Source: Hyalangium versicolor (lineage in GTDB: Bacteria > Myxococcota > Myxococcia > Myxococcales > Myxococcaceae). Taken from it: 64,000 nucleotides of DNA. The stretch spans positions 62,001-126,000 of the forward strand of contig NZ_JAHXBF010000009.1 of assembly GCF_020103695.1 (NCBI RefSeq), given 5' to 3'. Shown here piece after piece: positions 44,791-54,308 of this stretch; the first letter of the stretch is position 1; every line of letters begins with the position of its first letter. The position numbers were made by a program, and so were the translations under genes. Below the pieces are notes generated by a model that worked only from the letters and a program-made list of their open reading frames with translations, ran no database searches and was not told where the DNA came from.

Positions 44791-45975
44791 TCAAGCCCGG
44801 GGTGTCCCCACTGACACCCCCTCGGGTGCCGACTCCCTCCGCTCCACCCAGGGCTGGAGCACCCGCCGCACCCACTCCCGCATCGGTGCCTCCACCCATC
44901 GGTGGCAGAGCAGGGAGGCCCCCACCACCAGCGGCAGGTAGACGGCAAAGAGGGGGCGAGGCGCTCGCAATTCCACCCACGGCGCCAGGCTCTCCGCCAG
45001 CGAGTTCACCGCCACCCAGACCGGGTGCTCGAGGATGTAGAGCGCGTAGCTGGCGGCTCCCAGCCGGACCATGAACGGCCTGGACAGGAACCACCCGAGA
45101 GCGCCTCCCCCACGGGCCAGCCCGTACACCAGCAGCGCATGCACCGGAGCCAGCAGCGCGTTGTGCATCAGCGCGAACGGCAGGTGAGCACTGGCCGCCG
45201 TCGCGCCCAGCGTGAGCAGCGCCGCCCCGGCCGCCATCCACGCTCCCGACCCCTTGTGCGTAGGCGCCTCCCGGAGGAAGAACCGGCCCAGCACCACCCC
45301 CATGAGGAACTCCGGCAGGCGGAGCACGGGGTTGAACTCGAGCACGGTGAGCCAGGTGCCCCTCGCCACGATGCTGGCGGGTTGGCCATCCGGATCCAGC
45401 CCCAGGTAGACCAGCGACGGCAGCAACCCCAGGCCCCACAGCGCAACCAGGGCCAAGAGGAACCGCTGGAGCCGCAGCTTCGCCAGCACGGCCGTCGCGG
45501 CCGGGAAGAGCGCGTAGAAGAACGCCTCCACGGCGACGGACCAGCCCGGAGGGTTCCAATAGAGCGCCGCAGGCGGCAGCCACGCATGAACGAGCAGCAG
45601 CGCGCTCCCCCCGCCCACCGCCAGTTTCGCGGCCGACACCCACACGGTGTTCGCCGCCATGGAACCAGCGATGACATGCGGCGCCAGCAACACCAGCGCG
45701 AGCACATACACCGGATACACCCGCCCGAGCCGTGCGGCCCAGAAGGCGCGAGGCGCTGCCTTCATCCGCCCCTCCGGCCCCAGGTAGCTGTAGGCGAGCA
45801 CGAAGCCCGAGAGCACGAAGAACAGCCCTACCGACACGTAACCCGACTGGTAGATGGACACCATCCACCCGGGCGTGCCCTCGAACCAGCCGCCTCCGAA
45901 GTGGAACACCACCACGTACAGCGCGGCCCAGAACCGCAGGCCGGTCAGCGCGTCCAGTGTCCCGCCTCGGCTCAT
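44791..45975 (-). CDS. Acyltransferase family 3 (OafA/ExoZ-like) membrane protein
   Basis: 394 residues; ATG 45975 overlaps the ugd stop (ATGA), so the genes are coupled. About ten membrane helices. The family start LDALTGLRFWAALYVVVFHF includes the conserved R and H; a further GYVSVGLFFVLSGFVLAYSY motif follows. Such proteins O-acetylate or succinylate sugars of surface glycans. Position next to UDP-glucose dehydrogenase points to modification of the polysaccharide made here. Confidence 0.93.
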   Translation of the reverse strand: MSRGGTLDALTGLRFWAALYVVVFHFGGGWFEGTPGWMVSIYQSGYVSVGLFFVLSGFVLAYSYLGPEGRMKAAPRAFWAARLGRVYPVYVLALVLLAPHVIAGSMAANTVWVSAAKLAVGGGSALLLVHAWLPPAALYWNPPGWSVAVEAFFYALFPAATAVLAKLRLQRFLLALVALWGLGLLPSLVYLGLDPDGQPASIVARGTWLTVLEFNPVLRLPEFLMGVVLGRFFLREAPTHKGSGAWMAAGAALLTLGATAASAHLPFALMHNALLAPVHALLVYGLARGGGALGWFLSRPFMVRLGAASYALYILEHPVWVAVNSLAESLAPWVELRAPRPLFAVYLPLVVGASLLCHRWVEAPMREWVRRVLQPWVERRESAPEGVSVGTPRA

Positions 45976-47273
45976 GGACGGCCGATGTTCTGGTAGGTGA
46001 AGCCCAGCTCGCGCATCCGCACCGGATCGTAGATGTTGCGGCCGTCGAAGATGACCGGCGCCTTCATCAACGCCTTCATCCGCTCGAAGTCCGGGTGGCG
46101 GAACTCGTTCCACTCCGTGACGATGAAGAGCGCGTCCACGCCCTCCAGCGCCTCGTAGGGCAGCGCGGCGTAGCGAATCCGATCCCCGAAGTAGCGCCGC
46201 GCCGTGCGCTCGGCCACCGGATCATGCGCCACCACCTTCGCGCCCTTGCCCAGCAGCCCTTCAATCACCTCGATGGAGGGCGCCTCGCGCATGTCGTCCG
46301 TCTTCGGTTTGAAGGCCAGGCCCCACACGCCGAAGGTCCGCCCCGCCAGCGAGCCCCCGAAGTGCTTGAGCGCCTTGTTCACCAGCAGCTTCTTCTGCCG
46401 CTCGTTGGTGCGCTCCACGGCGCGCAGCAAGTCCAGCTCCAGCCCGTGCTCGCGGCCAGTGGCCACCAGCGCCTTCACGTCCTTGGGGAAGCACGAGCCG
46501 CCGTAGCCCACGCCCGGGAAGAGGAACGGGTAGCCGATGCGCCGGTCCGCTCCCAGCGCCTTGCGCACGAAGTCCACGTCCGCGCCCACCTTCTCGCAGA
46601 GCGCGGCCATGTCGTTCATGAACGAGATGCGCGTGGCCAGCATCGCGTTGGCCGCGTACTTCGTCAGCTCGGCCGAGCGCGTGTCCATGTAGAAGATGGG
46701 GTTCTCCGTCCGCACGAAGGGCCCATACAGCTCGCCCATGATGCGGCGGGCCCGCTCCGCGTCCACCCCGATGACGACGCGATCCGGCCTCAGGAAGTCG
46801 TCCAGCGCCGCGCCCTCCTTGAGGAACTCGGGGTTGGACACCACGTCGAACTCCACCTTCGTCACCTGGGCGATGGCCGCTCGGACCTTGTCCGCGGTGC
46901 CCACCGGCACGGTGCTCTTGTCCACCACCACCGTGTACTGCCGCATGGCCCGGCCGATCTGCTCCGCCGCGGCCAGCACGTACTGGAGATCCGCGTCACC
47001 GCTCTCGCCCTCGGGCGTGCCCACGGCGATGAACACCACCTGCGCCGGCCCTACCGCCGTGGCCAGCTCCGTGGTGAAGCTCAGCCGCCGCTCCCGCACG
47101 TTCTTGCGGATGAGCTCCTCCAGGCCCGGCTCGTAGATGGGCACCTCGCCCGCCTGGAGCGCGCGGATCTTCCGCTCGTCGATGTCCACGCAGGTGACGT
47201 CATTACCCGAGTCCGCGAAGCACGTCCCCGCGACGAGCCCGACGTAGCCCGTTCCGATGATGGCGATGCGCAT
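45972..47273 (-). CDS. ugd: UDP-glucose 6-dehydrogenase
   Basis: Oxidises UDP-glucose twice to UDP-glucuronate with NAD+, supplying uronic acid for the surface polysaccharide. 433 residues. N-terminal Rossmann motif GTGYVGLVAG, central KYAANAMLATRISFMND, and the catalytic Cys in YGGSCFPKD near residue 260. Length and motifs are typical of the family. It is the first clear gene of the ugd-acyltransferase pair on the minus strand. Confidence 0.96.
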   Translation of the reverse strand: MRIAIIGTGYVGLVAGTCFADSGNDVTCVDIDERKIRALQAGEVPIYEPGLEELIRKNVRERRLSFTTELATAVGPAQVVFIAVGTPEGESGDADLQYVLAAAEQIGRAMRQYTVVVDKSTVPVGTADKVRAAIAQVTKVEFDVVSNPEFLKEGAALDDFLRPDRVVIGVDAERARRIMGELYGPFVRTENPIFYMDTRSAELTKYAANAMLATRISFMNDMAALCEKVGADVDFVRKALGADRRIGYPFLFPGVGYGGSCFPKDVKALVATGREHGLELDLLRAVERTNERQKKLLVNKALKHFGGSLAGRTFGVWGLAFKPKTDDMREAPSIEVIEGLLGKGAKVVAHDPVAERTARRYFGDRIRYAALPYEALEGVDALFIVTEWNEFRHPDFERMKALMKAPVIFDGRNIYDPVRMRELGFTYQNIGRP

Positions 47274-47376
47274 GTCACTCCCAAGGCGACGGGTGCCTCC
47301 CGTCTCTTACGCCGGGAGCGCCGCCAGGGGAAGCCGGAGCCACCCGCCAGCGCCTGCCCGGGAGGCGGGCGGGGGC

Positions 47377-48348
47377 TCACTGCCCGGTGAGCAGGCGCCG
47401 GAGCCGATCCGCCCCTCGGAGCGCCACCCGGTTGCCCGGCACGCTCACCGGCTCCACCACGAGCCGGTTCAGCAATTCCTGCGTGGCGCGGCGCAGCGGC
47501 GGACGGGCCGGCTCCAGGGCCGCCGTCGTCTCGGGGAAGAGCCGCGCGATGATGGACAGCGAGGTGTAGAGCGCCCGCTCCAACCGCCACGCCCGGGCCC
47601 GCTCCTTCAGCACCGCCACGTCCAGCGGCCGCGAGTAGATGCTGCCCATGGAGGTGGCCCCCGTGGCCAGCTCGCGCAGATCCACGAAGGACAGCCACGG
47701 CACCTGGTAGCCCTGGCGCGCGTGCTCCAGGCACAGCAGCAGCACCGCATCCTCCAGGTCCGGACGGAAGATGGACGGGCCGTACACCTTCCACGGCTTG
47801 GAGCGATCGAAGATGCCCTGGAGCTCCTCGCGCCGCTCCGTGCCGAGCACGTCCGCGAACAGGTAGATGGCGGTGCGCCCGTCCGACAGCACCCGCGCCG
47901 CGCCGCTGCGGGCCTCGTCCTTCTCCGGCTTGAACTCGTGCTGCGAGAGGTAGCCCGAGAAACCCTCCACATCCACCCGCTTGAGCAGCACGTGGATGTC
48001 CAGCACCGGGCGGAACCCCACGTGCGGGTAGAGGGCCTCGGCGAAGGCGGCGGCTCCCAGCACCAGCAGCTTGCGGCCCTCCAGCTCGTCGACGATCTGC
48101 TTGAAGTTGACGAGCTTCATCACGTTGTCGTTCACCGAGCCCTGGTAGATGGAGAGCAGCCTGTCTCTCACCCACTCGGGCGCGCCCGCCCCCGCCAGCC
48201 GGTACTCCAGGTTGTAGGCCGCCAGCGGCGCCAGGCCCTGCTCGATGGCCCAGTCCACGAACTCCTCCCACGGCGCGCCCTTGAGCGAGCCTCTCGGCGG
48301 ATCGAAGGAGGACAGGATGCGAAAGGTGTCGAGCAGGCTGGGAGCCAT
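47377..48348 (-). CDS. NTP_transf_5-like protein with altered metal site
   Basis: 323 residues. Overall helical pattern and the central region (LVLGAAAFAEALYPHVGF followed by RPVLDIHVLL) match the nucleotidyltransferase family seen beside polysaccharide genes (NTP_transf_5), but the usual metal-binding DxD (as DVD in the paralogue at 49147-50190) reads DIH, and the KG dipeptide before it reads LG. It probably cannot bind two metals, so a catalytic role is doubtful. The two paralogues flank a methyltransferase gene. No membrane segment. Confidence 0.75.
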   Translation of the reverse strand: MAPSLLDTFRILSSFDPPRGSLKGAPWEEFVDWAIEQGLAPLAAYNLEYRLAGAGAPEWVRDRLLSIYQGSVNDNVMKLVNFKQIVDELEGRKLLVLGAAAFAEALYPHVGFRPVLDIHVLLKRVDVEGFSGYLSQHEFKPEKDEARSGAARVLSDGRTAIYLFADVLGTERREELQGIFDRSKPWKVYGPSIFRPDLEDAVLLLCLEHARQGYQVPWLSFVDLRELATGATSMGSIYSRPLDVAVLKERARAWRLERALYTSLSIIARLFPETTAALEPARPPLRRATQELLNRLVVEPVSVPGNRVALRGADRLRRLLTGQ

Positions 48349-48483
48349 GGTGGCGCACCTTTAACGAGACACCCCCACAGGACGCAATGCGCGAGTGCGC
48401 CTCCTTCCTCGGCAGGTGACACTCCCGCCCCTTGTGGGAGTTGGATTGGACACGCGGGGGAGCCATGGTTTCATCCGAGCCCC

Positions 48484-49137
48484 TTGAGCGAACTCCAGGC
48501 CCGCACGATCCCCGGCATGCACGACGCGGTGAGCGCCGTCCTCCGGCGCCACCTGCCCGCCCCCGCGCGGGTGGTGGATCTCGGTGCTGGCTCCGGCGCC
48601 TGGGCCTCGCGCCTGGTTTCCCAGGGCTACACCGTCACCGCTGTGGAGCGGGACACCTCCTTCTACCGCTTCTCCGGCGCGCCTCTCGTCGCCGCGGACC
48701 TCAACGAGCCCTTCAGCGCTCGCCTCCAGGGTTCCTTCGATGGGCTCACGGCCATCGAGGTCATCGAGCACCTGGAGAACCCCCGGGCCTTCCTGCGCGA
48801 GTGCAACAAGCTGCTGGAACCCCGTGGAAGGATGGTGCTCACCACGCCCAACATCGAGAACGTGCCCGCGCGGCTGCAGTTCCTCGCCACCGGCAACCTG
48901 CGCATGTTCGGCAGGGATCCGCGCTTCAATGATCCGACGCACATCACCCCCATCCACACCTTCATGCTCGAGCGGATGCTGAAGGACACGGGGTTCGAGC
49001 TCGTCGAGCACGCCTTCAATCAGCCCCACCCCACCGGCACCCGCCCGCTGAACCGGCTCATCACCCGGCTCGTCGGCCCGCTGCTGCGAGGCCTCAAGGG
49101 TGGCGACTGCCACATCTTCGTCCTGCGAAAGCAGTGA
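48484..49137 (+). CDS. Class I SAM-dependent methyltransferase
   Basis: 217 residues from TTG 48484, or 206 from ATG 48517; the TTG is preferred because SELQARTIPGMHDAV looks like the conserved start of the family. SAM-binding motif I is VVDLGAGSGAWASRL, motif II ends in VAADLNEPF, and TAIEVIEHLENPRAFLREC is the Methyltransf_11/23 motif. LTTPNIENVPARLQFL follows, as in methyltransferases acting on surface glycans. It lies alone on the plus strand between two nucleotidyltransferase-like genes. Confidence 0.88.
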   Translation: MSELQARTIPGMHDAVSAVLRRHLPAPARVVDLGAGSGAWASRLVSQGYTVTAVERDTSFYRFSGAPLVAADLNEPFSARLQGSFDGLTAIEVIEHLENPRAFLRECNKLLEPRGRMVLTTPNIENVPARLQFLATGNLRMFGRDPRFNDPTHITPIHTFMLERMLKDTGFELVEHAFNQPHPTGTRPLNRLITRLVGPLLRGLKGGDCHIFVLRKQ

Positions 49138-49146
49138 CAGGCGCGC

Positions 49147-50190
49147 TCACCGCTGCATGGTGCGGGGGAGCCGGGCGCGGAGAGCCTCCGTCAGCCGCCA
49201 CAGCCCATAGCGCGCGATGGGCCCTGCTCGGGGCGCGAGCAGCAGCTTCGCGGCAGCCCACCCCAGCCTGTGCTCGACGAGTGCCGTGCCGAGCAAGCGC
49301 TCCTCGGAGAAGAACCGCGAGGCCAGGAGCTGCTGCCAGCGCGGCGGGGACAACTCCTCCAGCACTTCGAGCGGGACAGGTGCTCCGAGCAGCCGCCGAG
49401 CTGTCTCCAGCGCGTACCACGCCAGATGAGGCAGTGCCGACGCCCGCGCCACCTCCACCACGAGAGGCCAGCGCAGCCGAGGGTGAGCGAGCAGCAACAG
49501 CTTCAAGTCCAGCACCCACGAGAGCCGCTGGAGCAGATGGTTGCTCGCGTGGAGGGACAGGTAGACCAGCTCCTCCTCGGCGCGGAGGTAGCGCACGCGG
49601 CGCCCCTCCAGCTCGGCCTCCTCTGCGTGGGCGAGCAGCATGTCCGCCTCCAGCGCCTGCCCGTAGCCCACGAGCGCGCGGAAGTGCAGTTCCACGAGCC
49701 CACCGGGCCCCTGAAACTCGCGGTGATGCGAGTGCTCGCCGCGATGCCCGGGCCGCTCGGGTGCCCGCGTCAGCCCCAGTCCTTCCAGGGCTCGCGAGGA
49801 CGGCTCCACCTGCTCTGTACCCACGAGCAGGTCCACATCCGTGGTGGCACGCAGAAAGGGCTCGGGATAGAGCCGCCGAGCCAGCGCCGGGCCCTTGAGC
49901 AGCACGGGCACCACGCCCACCGTGGCGAGCGCATCCACCGAGCGCAGCAGGAGCGCATTCACCCGGATGGCCCGAGCCGCGGCGCTCATCGACTCGCGGC
50001 GGAGGAGCTCCTGGGCCGCCGCTGGCAACCCCCACCCTGCCCGCTCCGCCGCATGCGCCGCGAAGCCCGCGAGCCCGTGCCTCGCGGCGGCTCTCACGAA
50101 GGACTCCGCATCCACCGGAGGCTTGCTCGTAGGAGCGGCCGGCCAGGCCCGGAGCAGCGCCAGGAAGTCCCTCGCGCCCACGCGCGTCAC
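49147..50190 (-). CDS. Nucleotidyltransferase family protein (NTP_transf_5)
   Basis: 347 residues. The central motif LLKGPALARRLYPEP then RATTDVDLLV (DxD intact) is the metal-binding strand of the family, common in capsule and exopolysaccharide loci; the substrate is not known. The C terminus is Leu/Arg-rich helical. Its start overlaps the end of the WecA-like gene by 4 bp, so they are co-translated. Converges with the methyltransferase gene (9 bp between stops). Confidence 0.85.
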   Translation of the reverse strand: MTRVGARDFLALLRAWPAAPTSKPPVDAESFVRAAARHGLAGFAAHAAERAGWGLPAAAQELLRRESMSAAARAIRVNALLLRSVDALATVGVVPVLLKGPALARRLYPEPFLRATTDVDLLVGTEQVEPSSRALEGLGLTRAPERPGHRGEHSHHREFQGPGGLVELHFRALVGYGQALEADMLLAHAEEAELEGRRVRYLRAEEELVYLSLHASNHLLQRLSWVLDLKLLLLAHPRLRWPLVVEVARASALPHLAWYALETARRLLGAPVPLEVLEELSPPRWQQLLASRFFSEERLLGTALVEHRLGWAAAKLLLAPRAGPIARYGLWRLTEALRARLPRTMQR

Positions 50191-51692
50191 CGCCTCAGCG
50201 CGACAACACGGCTCGGCTCGGCGTGGGCCAGGGCCATGAGGCTGGCGGCGCGCTCGGCCACGGTGCCGGCCACCTGCTCCACGACCAGCTCCTCGTCGCG
50301 GCTCACCTCTTCCCGCCCATCACTCCAGGAGAGGCTCAGCCACCCGAGCGGCACCTCGCCCTCCTTCACCTCGACGCGCACATCCAGCGGCAGGGCCGAG
50401 CCCGCGGGGCGCTGCGTCTCGAAGACGACGCCATCCGTGAGCCCGTCGCGCTGGTGCTGGAGCCGCAACTCCAGCCGGGCCACGTCGAGCGCCTCGGCGA
50501 GCGGGCGAACGCAGTCCCACAACTGCTGCAGCGACTGGGCGCCGCGGATGGCTCGGGAGAGCTCCTTCACCAGCGAGCGCAGGCGGATGTTCCTGCGCCG
50601 CACCTCGCCCACGGTGCCGGCCCGGTGCAGGTCCAGGTAGCCCAGCTTGCGCATGAGCATGAAGACGACGACGCCCATGCCCACCAGGAGCAGGGCGCTC
50701 TGCGCGCTGTTGGCGAAGTTGAGCCCCAACGCGGTGAGGGTGAACAGGCCGCACAGCCCATAGAGCACCAGCACCGCCGAGCGGTGGCTGAGCATCAGGC
50801 GGGCCATGAGGCGGTGGTGGATGTGCTCCTTGTCCGCGCTGAACAGGGGCCGGCCCAGCACCGAGCGGCGAATCATCGCCAGCAGGGTGTCCATGATGGG
50901 CAGGCCCAGCGCCATGACAGGCACGAGCATGGCCACGGCGGTGCCGCTCTTGGTGGACGTCTTCAACGAGACGGCGGCGAGCACGAAGCCCAGGAACATG
51001 CTCCCGGTGTCGCCCATGAAGATGGAGGCCGGGTTGAAGTTGAAGACGAGGAACCCGAGGATGGCGCCGGCCAGGGCGGCCATCAGCAAGCACATGATGA
51101 CGTCCCCGCGCACCAGCGAGAGGATGAAGTTGGTGCCCACCCCGAAGAAGGCGACGCCCCCGGCCAGCCCATCCAGCCCGTCGATGAGGTTGATGGCGTT
51201 GATGACGCCGACGATCCACAGCAGGGTGAAGGGCAGGCTGAGCATGCCCAGGGAGAGCTCCATCCCGAACGGGTTGGCGATCAGCTCAACGCGGAAGCCC
51301 AACAGGTAGAGGCCGATGGCCACGGCGAACTGCACGGTGAACTTGAGCCGGGCCCCTGCCCCTCGCAGATCGTCATACAGCCCCAGCATGGCGATGACGG
51401 CCCCGCCGGCGAACAGGCCCCAGACGAGCTCCCGGTGGAAGCGGAACAGGTAGCCTACGCCCGAGTCAGTGAAGGACAGGGCGCACAGGGGCGCGAAGAA
51501 GCCCAGGACGATGGCGATGCCACCCAGCCGCGGAATGGGCCGCGCGTGCACCTTGCGGCTGGAGTTGGCCTGGTCCACCCACCCCCACGCCAGGGCGCGG
51601 TTTCGCACCACGACGGTGAGCACCAGGGCCACCATCAGCGACACAAGGAAGGTGACGAGGAACGTGATCATTGCGGTCCAACCGGACACCAT
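50187..51692 (-). CDS. Polyprenyl-phosphate glycosyl-1-phosphate transferase (WecA/MraY family) with C-terminal extension
   Basis: Starts glycan synthesis by moving a sugar-1-phosphate (often GlcNAc-1-P) from UDP-sugar to undecaprenyl phosphate. 501 residues; about ten membrane helices in 1-345 with the family motifs KVHARPIPRLGGI, GLYDDLRGA, NLIDGLDGLAGG, FNFNPASIFMGDTGSMFLG and EHIHHRL. Residues about 360-500 form an extra soluble domain (SLVKELSRAIRGAQSLQQLW then beta strands to VVEQVAGTVAERA) resembling a GAF/PAS sensor, as found in some delta-proteobacterial homologues. It is the likely initiating enzyme of the locus. Confidence 0.93.
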   Translation of the reverse strand: MVSGWTAMITFLVTFLVSLMVALVLTVVVRNRALAWGWVDQANSSRKVHARPIPRLGGIAIVLGFFAPLCALSFTDSGVGYLFRFHRELVWGLFAGGAVIAMLGLYDDLRGAGARLKFTVQFAVAIGLYLLGFRVELIANPFGMELSLGMLSLPFTLLWIVGVINAINLIDGLDGLAGGVAFFGVGTNFILSLVRGDVIMCLLMAALAGAILGFLVFNFNPASIFMGDTGSMFLGFVLAAVSLKTSTKSGTAVAMLVPVMALGLPIMDTLLAMIRRSVLGRPLFSADKEHIHHRLMARLMLSHRSAVLVLYGLCGLFTLTALGLNFANSAQSALLLVGMGVVVFMLMRKLGYLDLHRAGTVGEVRRRNIRLRSLVKELSRAIRGAQSLQQLWDCVRPLAEALDVARLELRLQHQRDGLTDGVVFETQRPAGSALPLDVRVEVKEGEVPLGWLSLSWSDGREEVSRDEELVVEQVAGTVAERAASLMALAHAEPSRVVALRR

Positions 51693-51730
51693 GCTGACGG
51701 CGTACGGCCTGACGCGTCAATGTCCGCTCT

Positions 51731-52912
51731 TTAAAATCTCCCTACCTCGTGGGGCCCGTCCGCCTGCCCCCTCTCCTCCTGGAGGGCGGACTCGTAAAGA
51801 CGCAGTGTCCGCAAGGCGACATCTCTCCATGTCATGCCCTGTACGGCGGTCTGCGCAGCGCGCCGGAACTCCAGCAGCCGGCGGCGATCCTCGGCCAGGG
51901 CTCGCACGGCGGCGGTGAAGGCGGGCACGTTGCCCACGGGGAGCAGCCGGCCTGTCTCTCCCTCGCGCACCACTTCGGGGGCCACGCCCACGGGTGTGGA
52001 GAGCGGTGCCAGCCCACAGGCCATGGCCTCGACGAGCGCCATGCCATAGCCCTCGGCGTGGCTGGGGAAGAGGAGCACCTCGTGCTCACGGAGCAGGCTG
52101 GGCAGCTCCGCGTGGCGGTAGCCAGGCACCACGCGCAGGCGCTCGCGCACGGCGGCCGGGAAGGCCGAGAGCACCTCTGCCTCGCTGGTGCCCGTGCCCA
52201 GCAGGGAGAGCGAGAAGCGCACGCCCTGCTCGTATAGCGCCTGGGCCACGGCGACGAGGTCCTCGCGGCCCTTGCGCTGGATCCACGTGCCCACGAAGGC
52301 CAGGCGCAGGGGGCCTTCGGCGAGAGACTCGGGAGGCGGGAGTGCGCGAAAGGGCTCGGACAACCCGTGGCGAATGAGGGCAATGCGGCTGGCGGGGATG
52401 CCCAGGTGCTGCTGCGCGTAATCGCGATCCTTCGCGTTGAGGAGCACGACGCGATCGGCCATGAGCAGGGACTGGCGCACCTCCCAGAGCCGGAAGCCCC
52501 CATGGTAGAGCGGATACTTCCAGCTCAGGTCCGCCCGTCCGGAGTGCGCATCCTCGCGGAGCTGCTCGGAGACAACGTGCTCCAGGCCATGGCTGCGGGT
52601 GAGGAGCGCGTGGCGGCGGCGGGCTCCGGGCCGGCCCATGCGAGCCCAGGGCCAGCAATCTCCGGTGGTGATGTCGAGCACATCGAAGCGCCCGGCGTTG
52701 CGCGCCAGCCACGCGGAGAGGACCCAGGGGAAGCGGACCGAGTGCCAGGCCGAGTGCGAGGTGACGCCCGGGAAGGCTTCACCGAAGCCGTAGTAGAAGA
52801 CTTCGCAGCCCAGAGAGACGAGCGCATTCCCCAATGCCAACGTCACCCCGGGGGCGCCGAGGTTCGGATCCAACGGATGGTGGATGGCGAAGAGGACTCG
52901 TGGGCCTGACAC
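51731..52912 (-). CDS. Glycosyltransferase family 4
   Basis: 393 residues from GTG 52912, chosen because PRVLFAIHHP begins the first Rossmann strand; upstream in-frame sequence is atypical. The second domain has the GT4 acceptor/donor motif HAEGYGMALVEAMACGLAPL (E-x7-E) and the earlier RLAFVGTWIQRKGREDLV. A retaining, cytoplasmic enzyme adding one sugar from a nucleotide donor to the lipid-linked glycan. It lies 38 bp upstream of the WecA-like gene on the same strand. Confidence 0.93.
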   Translation of the reverse strand: MSGPRVLFAIHHPLDPNLGAPGVTLALGNALVSLGCEVFYYGFGEAFPGVTSHSAWHSVRFPWVLSAWLARNAGRFDVLDITTGDCWPWARMGRPGARRRHALLTRSHGLEHVVSEQLREDAHSGRADLSWKYPLYHGGFRLWEVRQSLLMADRVVLLNAKDRDYAQQHLGIPASRIALIRHGLSEPFRALPPPESLAEGPLRLAFVGTWIQRKGREDLVAVAQALYEQGVRFSLSLLGTGTSEAEVLSAFPAAVRERLRVVPGYRHAELPSLLREHEVLLFPSHAEGYGMALVEAMACGLAPLSTPVGVAPEVVREGETGRLLPVGNVPAFTAAVRALAEDRRRLLEFRRAAQTAVQGMTWRDVALRTLRLYESALQEERGQADGPHEVGRF

Positions 52913-53071
52913 GCCGCCCCCGGGAGAGGAGAGAAACCCGGCGCGCTGGATAACACGACACACGGTCGTCTGGTGACCGTTGGAGCCCCTCCTATCGAGA
53001 GGCAGGCTGCCTGGACGCTTTGAGTGGCAAGCAGCCCGGTCCAGAATGCGGCCTGTCGCACGGCATCTCCT

Positions 53072-54154
53072 ATGGCTCCCACTCCCTCTCCCACCCTGCG
53101 GCAGTGCCTGGACGGGAAGCGCAACAACCTGGATTTCATCCGGTTCGTTGCGGCTGCGGGGGTCATCTTCTCGCACGCCTTCCCGTTGGGACAGGGCCTG
53201 GGGACGTTGGATCCGCTGGAGCGCTTCTCTCACCGTCAGTCCACGGTGGGGCAGTTGTGCGTGGCGGTGTTCCTGATGATCAGCGGGGTGCTGATTGCCC
53301 AGAGCCAGGAGCGCGCGTCGAGCCTGGGGAGCTATCTGTGGGCGCGGGCGCTGCGCATCTTCCCGGGGTTGGGGGTGATGCTGCTGGCGAGCGTGTTCCT
53401 GCTGGGCCCGGCGATGACGGAGCTGCCCCTGGGGGCGTACTTCCAATCGTCCGAGACGTACCTGTACCTGCTGCGCAACTTCACTCTGTATCAGTCACAG
53501 TGGACGCTGCCGGGAGTCTTCCACGGCAATGCGTTCCCGAACGCGGTGAACGGCTCGCTGTGGTCCTTGAAGTTCGAGGTGGGCTTCTACCTGTTGGTTG
53601 CGGGGTTGGGAGCCGCAAGGCTGTTGCGCGGGTGGGTGGTGCTGGCGGGCTGGGCGCTGGCGGTGGTGGTGCCCTTCGTGCCGCACGTGGGTCCGCGGTT
53701 GCACCTGTGGCCGGAGCTGTACCTCTACTTCGGCGGGGGTATGGCGCTGTACCTGCTGCGGGACAAGGTGCGGATGAGCCCGTGGGTGGCGTGCGGGTGT
53801 TTCGCGGTACTGGTGCTCACGGCCTGGCTCGGAGGGTTCCGGTACGCGGTGGGGAGCTGCGGTGTGTACGCAGTGATGTACCTGGCCTTCGTGCCGAGCC
53901 GGCTCGCGCGTTTCGGCCGGTACGGGGACTTCTCATACGGCGTGTACATCTACGCGTTCCCGGTGCAGCAGCTCGTGGTGGCGCTGATGGGGGGCCGGAT
54001 GGCGCCCATGCTGGATGCGGCGCTGGCCCTGCCGGTGGTGATGGCGCTGGCGGTGCTCTCGTGGCACCTGGTGGAGAAACGAGCGCTGCGGTTGAAGAGT
54101 TCGCCTCCGGCGCTGCTCGTGCGGTTGTTCCCGGAACGAGTGCGGGCAACGTGA
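53072..54154 (+). CDS. Acyltransferase family 3 membrane protein
   Basis: 360 residues from ATG 53072; a GTG at 53024 is possible. About ten membrane helices. The family start RNNLDFIRFVAAAGVIFSHA carries the conserved R and H, followed by QLCVAVFLMISGVLIAQS. It is a second putative O-acyltransferase of the polysaccharide locus, transcribed away from the GT4 gene. Related in fold but clearly different in sequence from the one at 44791-45975. Confidence 0.92.
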   Translation: MAPTPSPTLRQCLDGKRNNLDFIRFVAAAGVIFSHAFPLGQGLGTLDPLERFSHRQSTVGQLCVAVFLMISGVLIAQSQERASSLGSYLWARALRIFPGLGVMLLASVFLLGPAMTELPLGAYFQSSETYLYLLRNFTLYQSQWTLPGVFHGNAFPNAVNGSLWSLKFEVGFYLLVAGLGAARLLRGWVVLAGWALAVVVPFVPHVGPRLHLWPELYLYFGGGMALYLLRDKVRMSPWVACGCFAVLVLTAWLGGFRYAVGSCGVYAVMYLAFVPSRLARFGRYGDFSYGVYIYAFPVQQLVVALMGGRMAPMLDAALALPVVMALAVLSWHLVEKRALRLKSSPPALLVRLFPERVRAT

Positions 54155-54308
54155 GCCACGATCATCAAGCAGCCAATCACTTGGCGATGGGACGTCCGCC
54201 CTCTGAGTTGCAGGTAGACGCAACCCATCGAGCATAGCGGGGCAGCCCGGCGTTCAGGAGTATGCTGCTCCCTGTTTGCTCTCTGGGAGTGAGAAGGAGG
54301 CATCGAGC

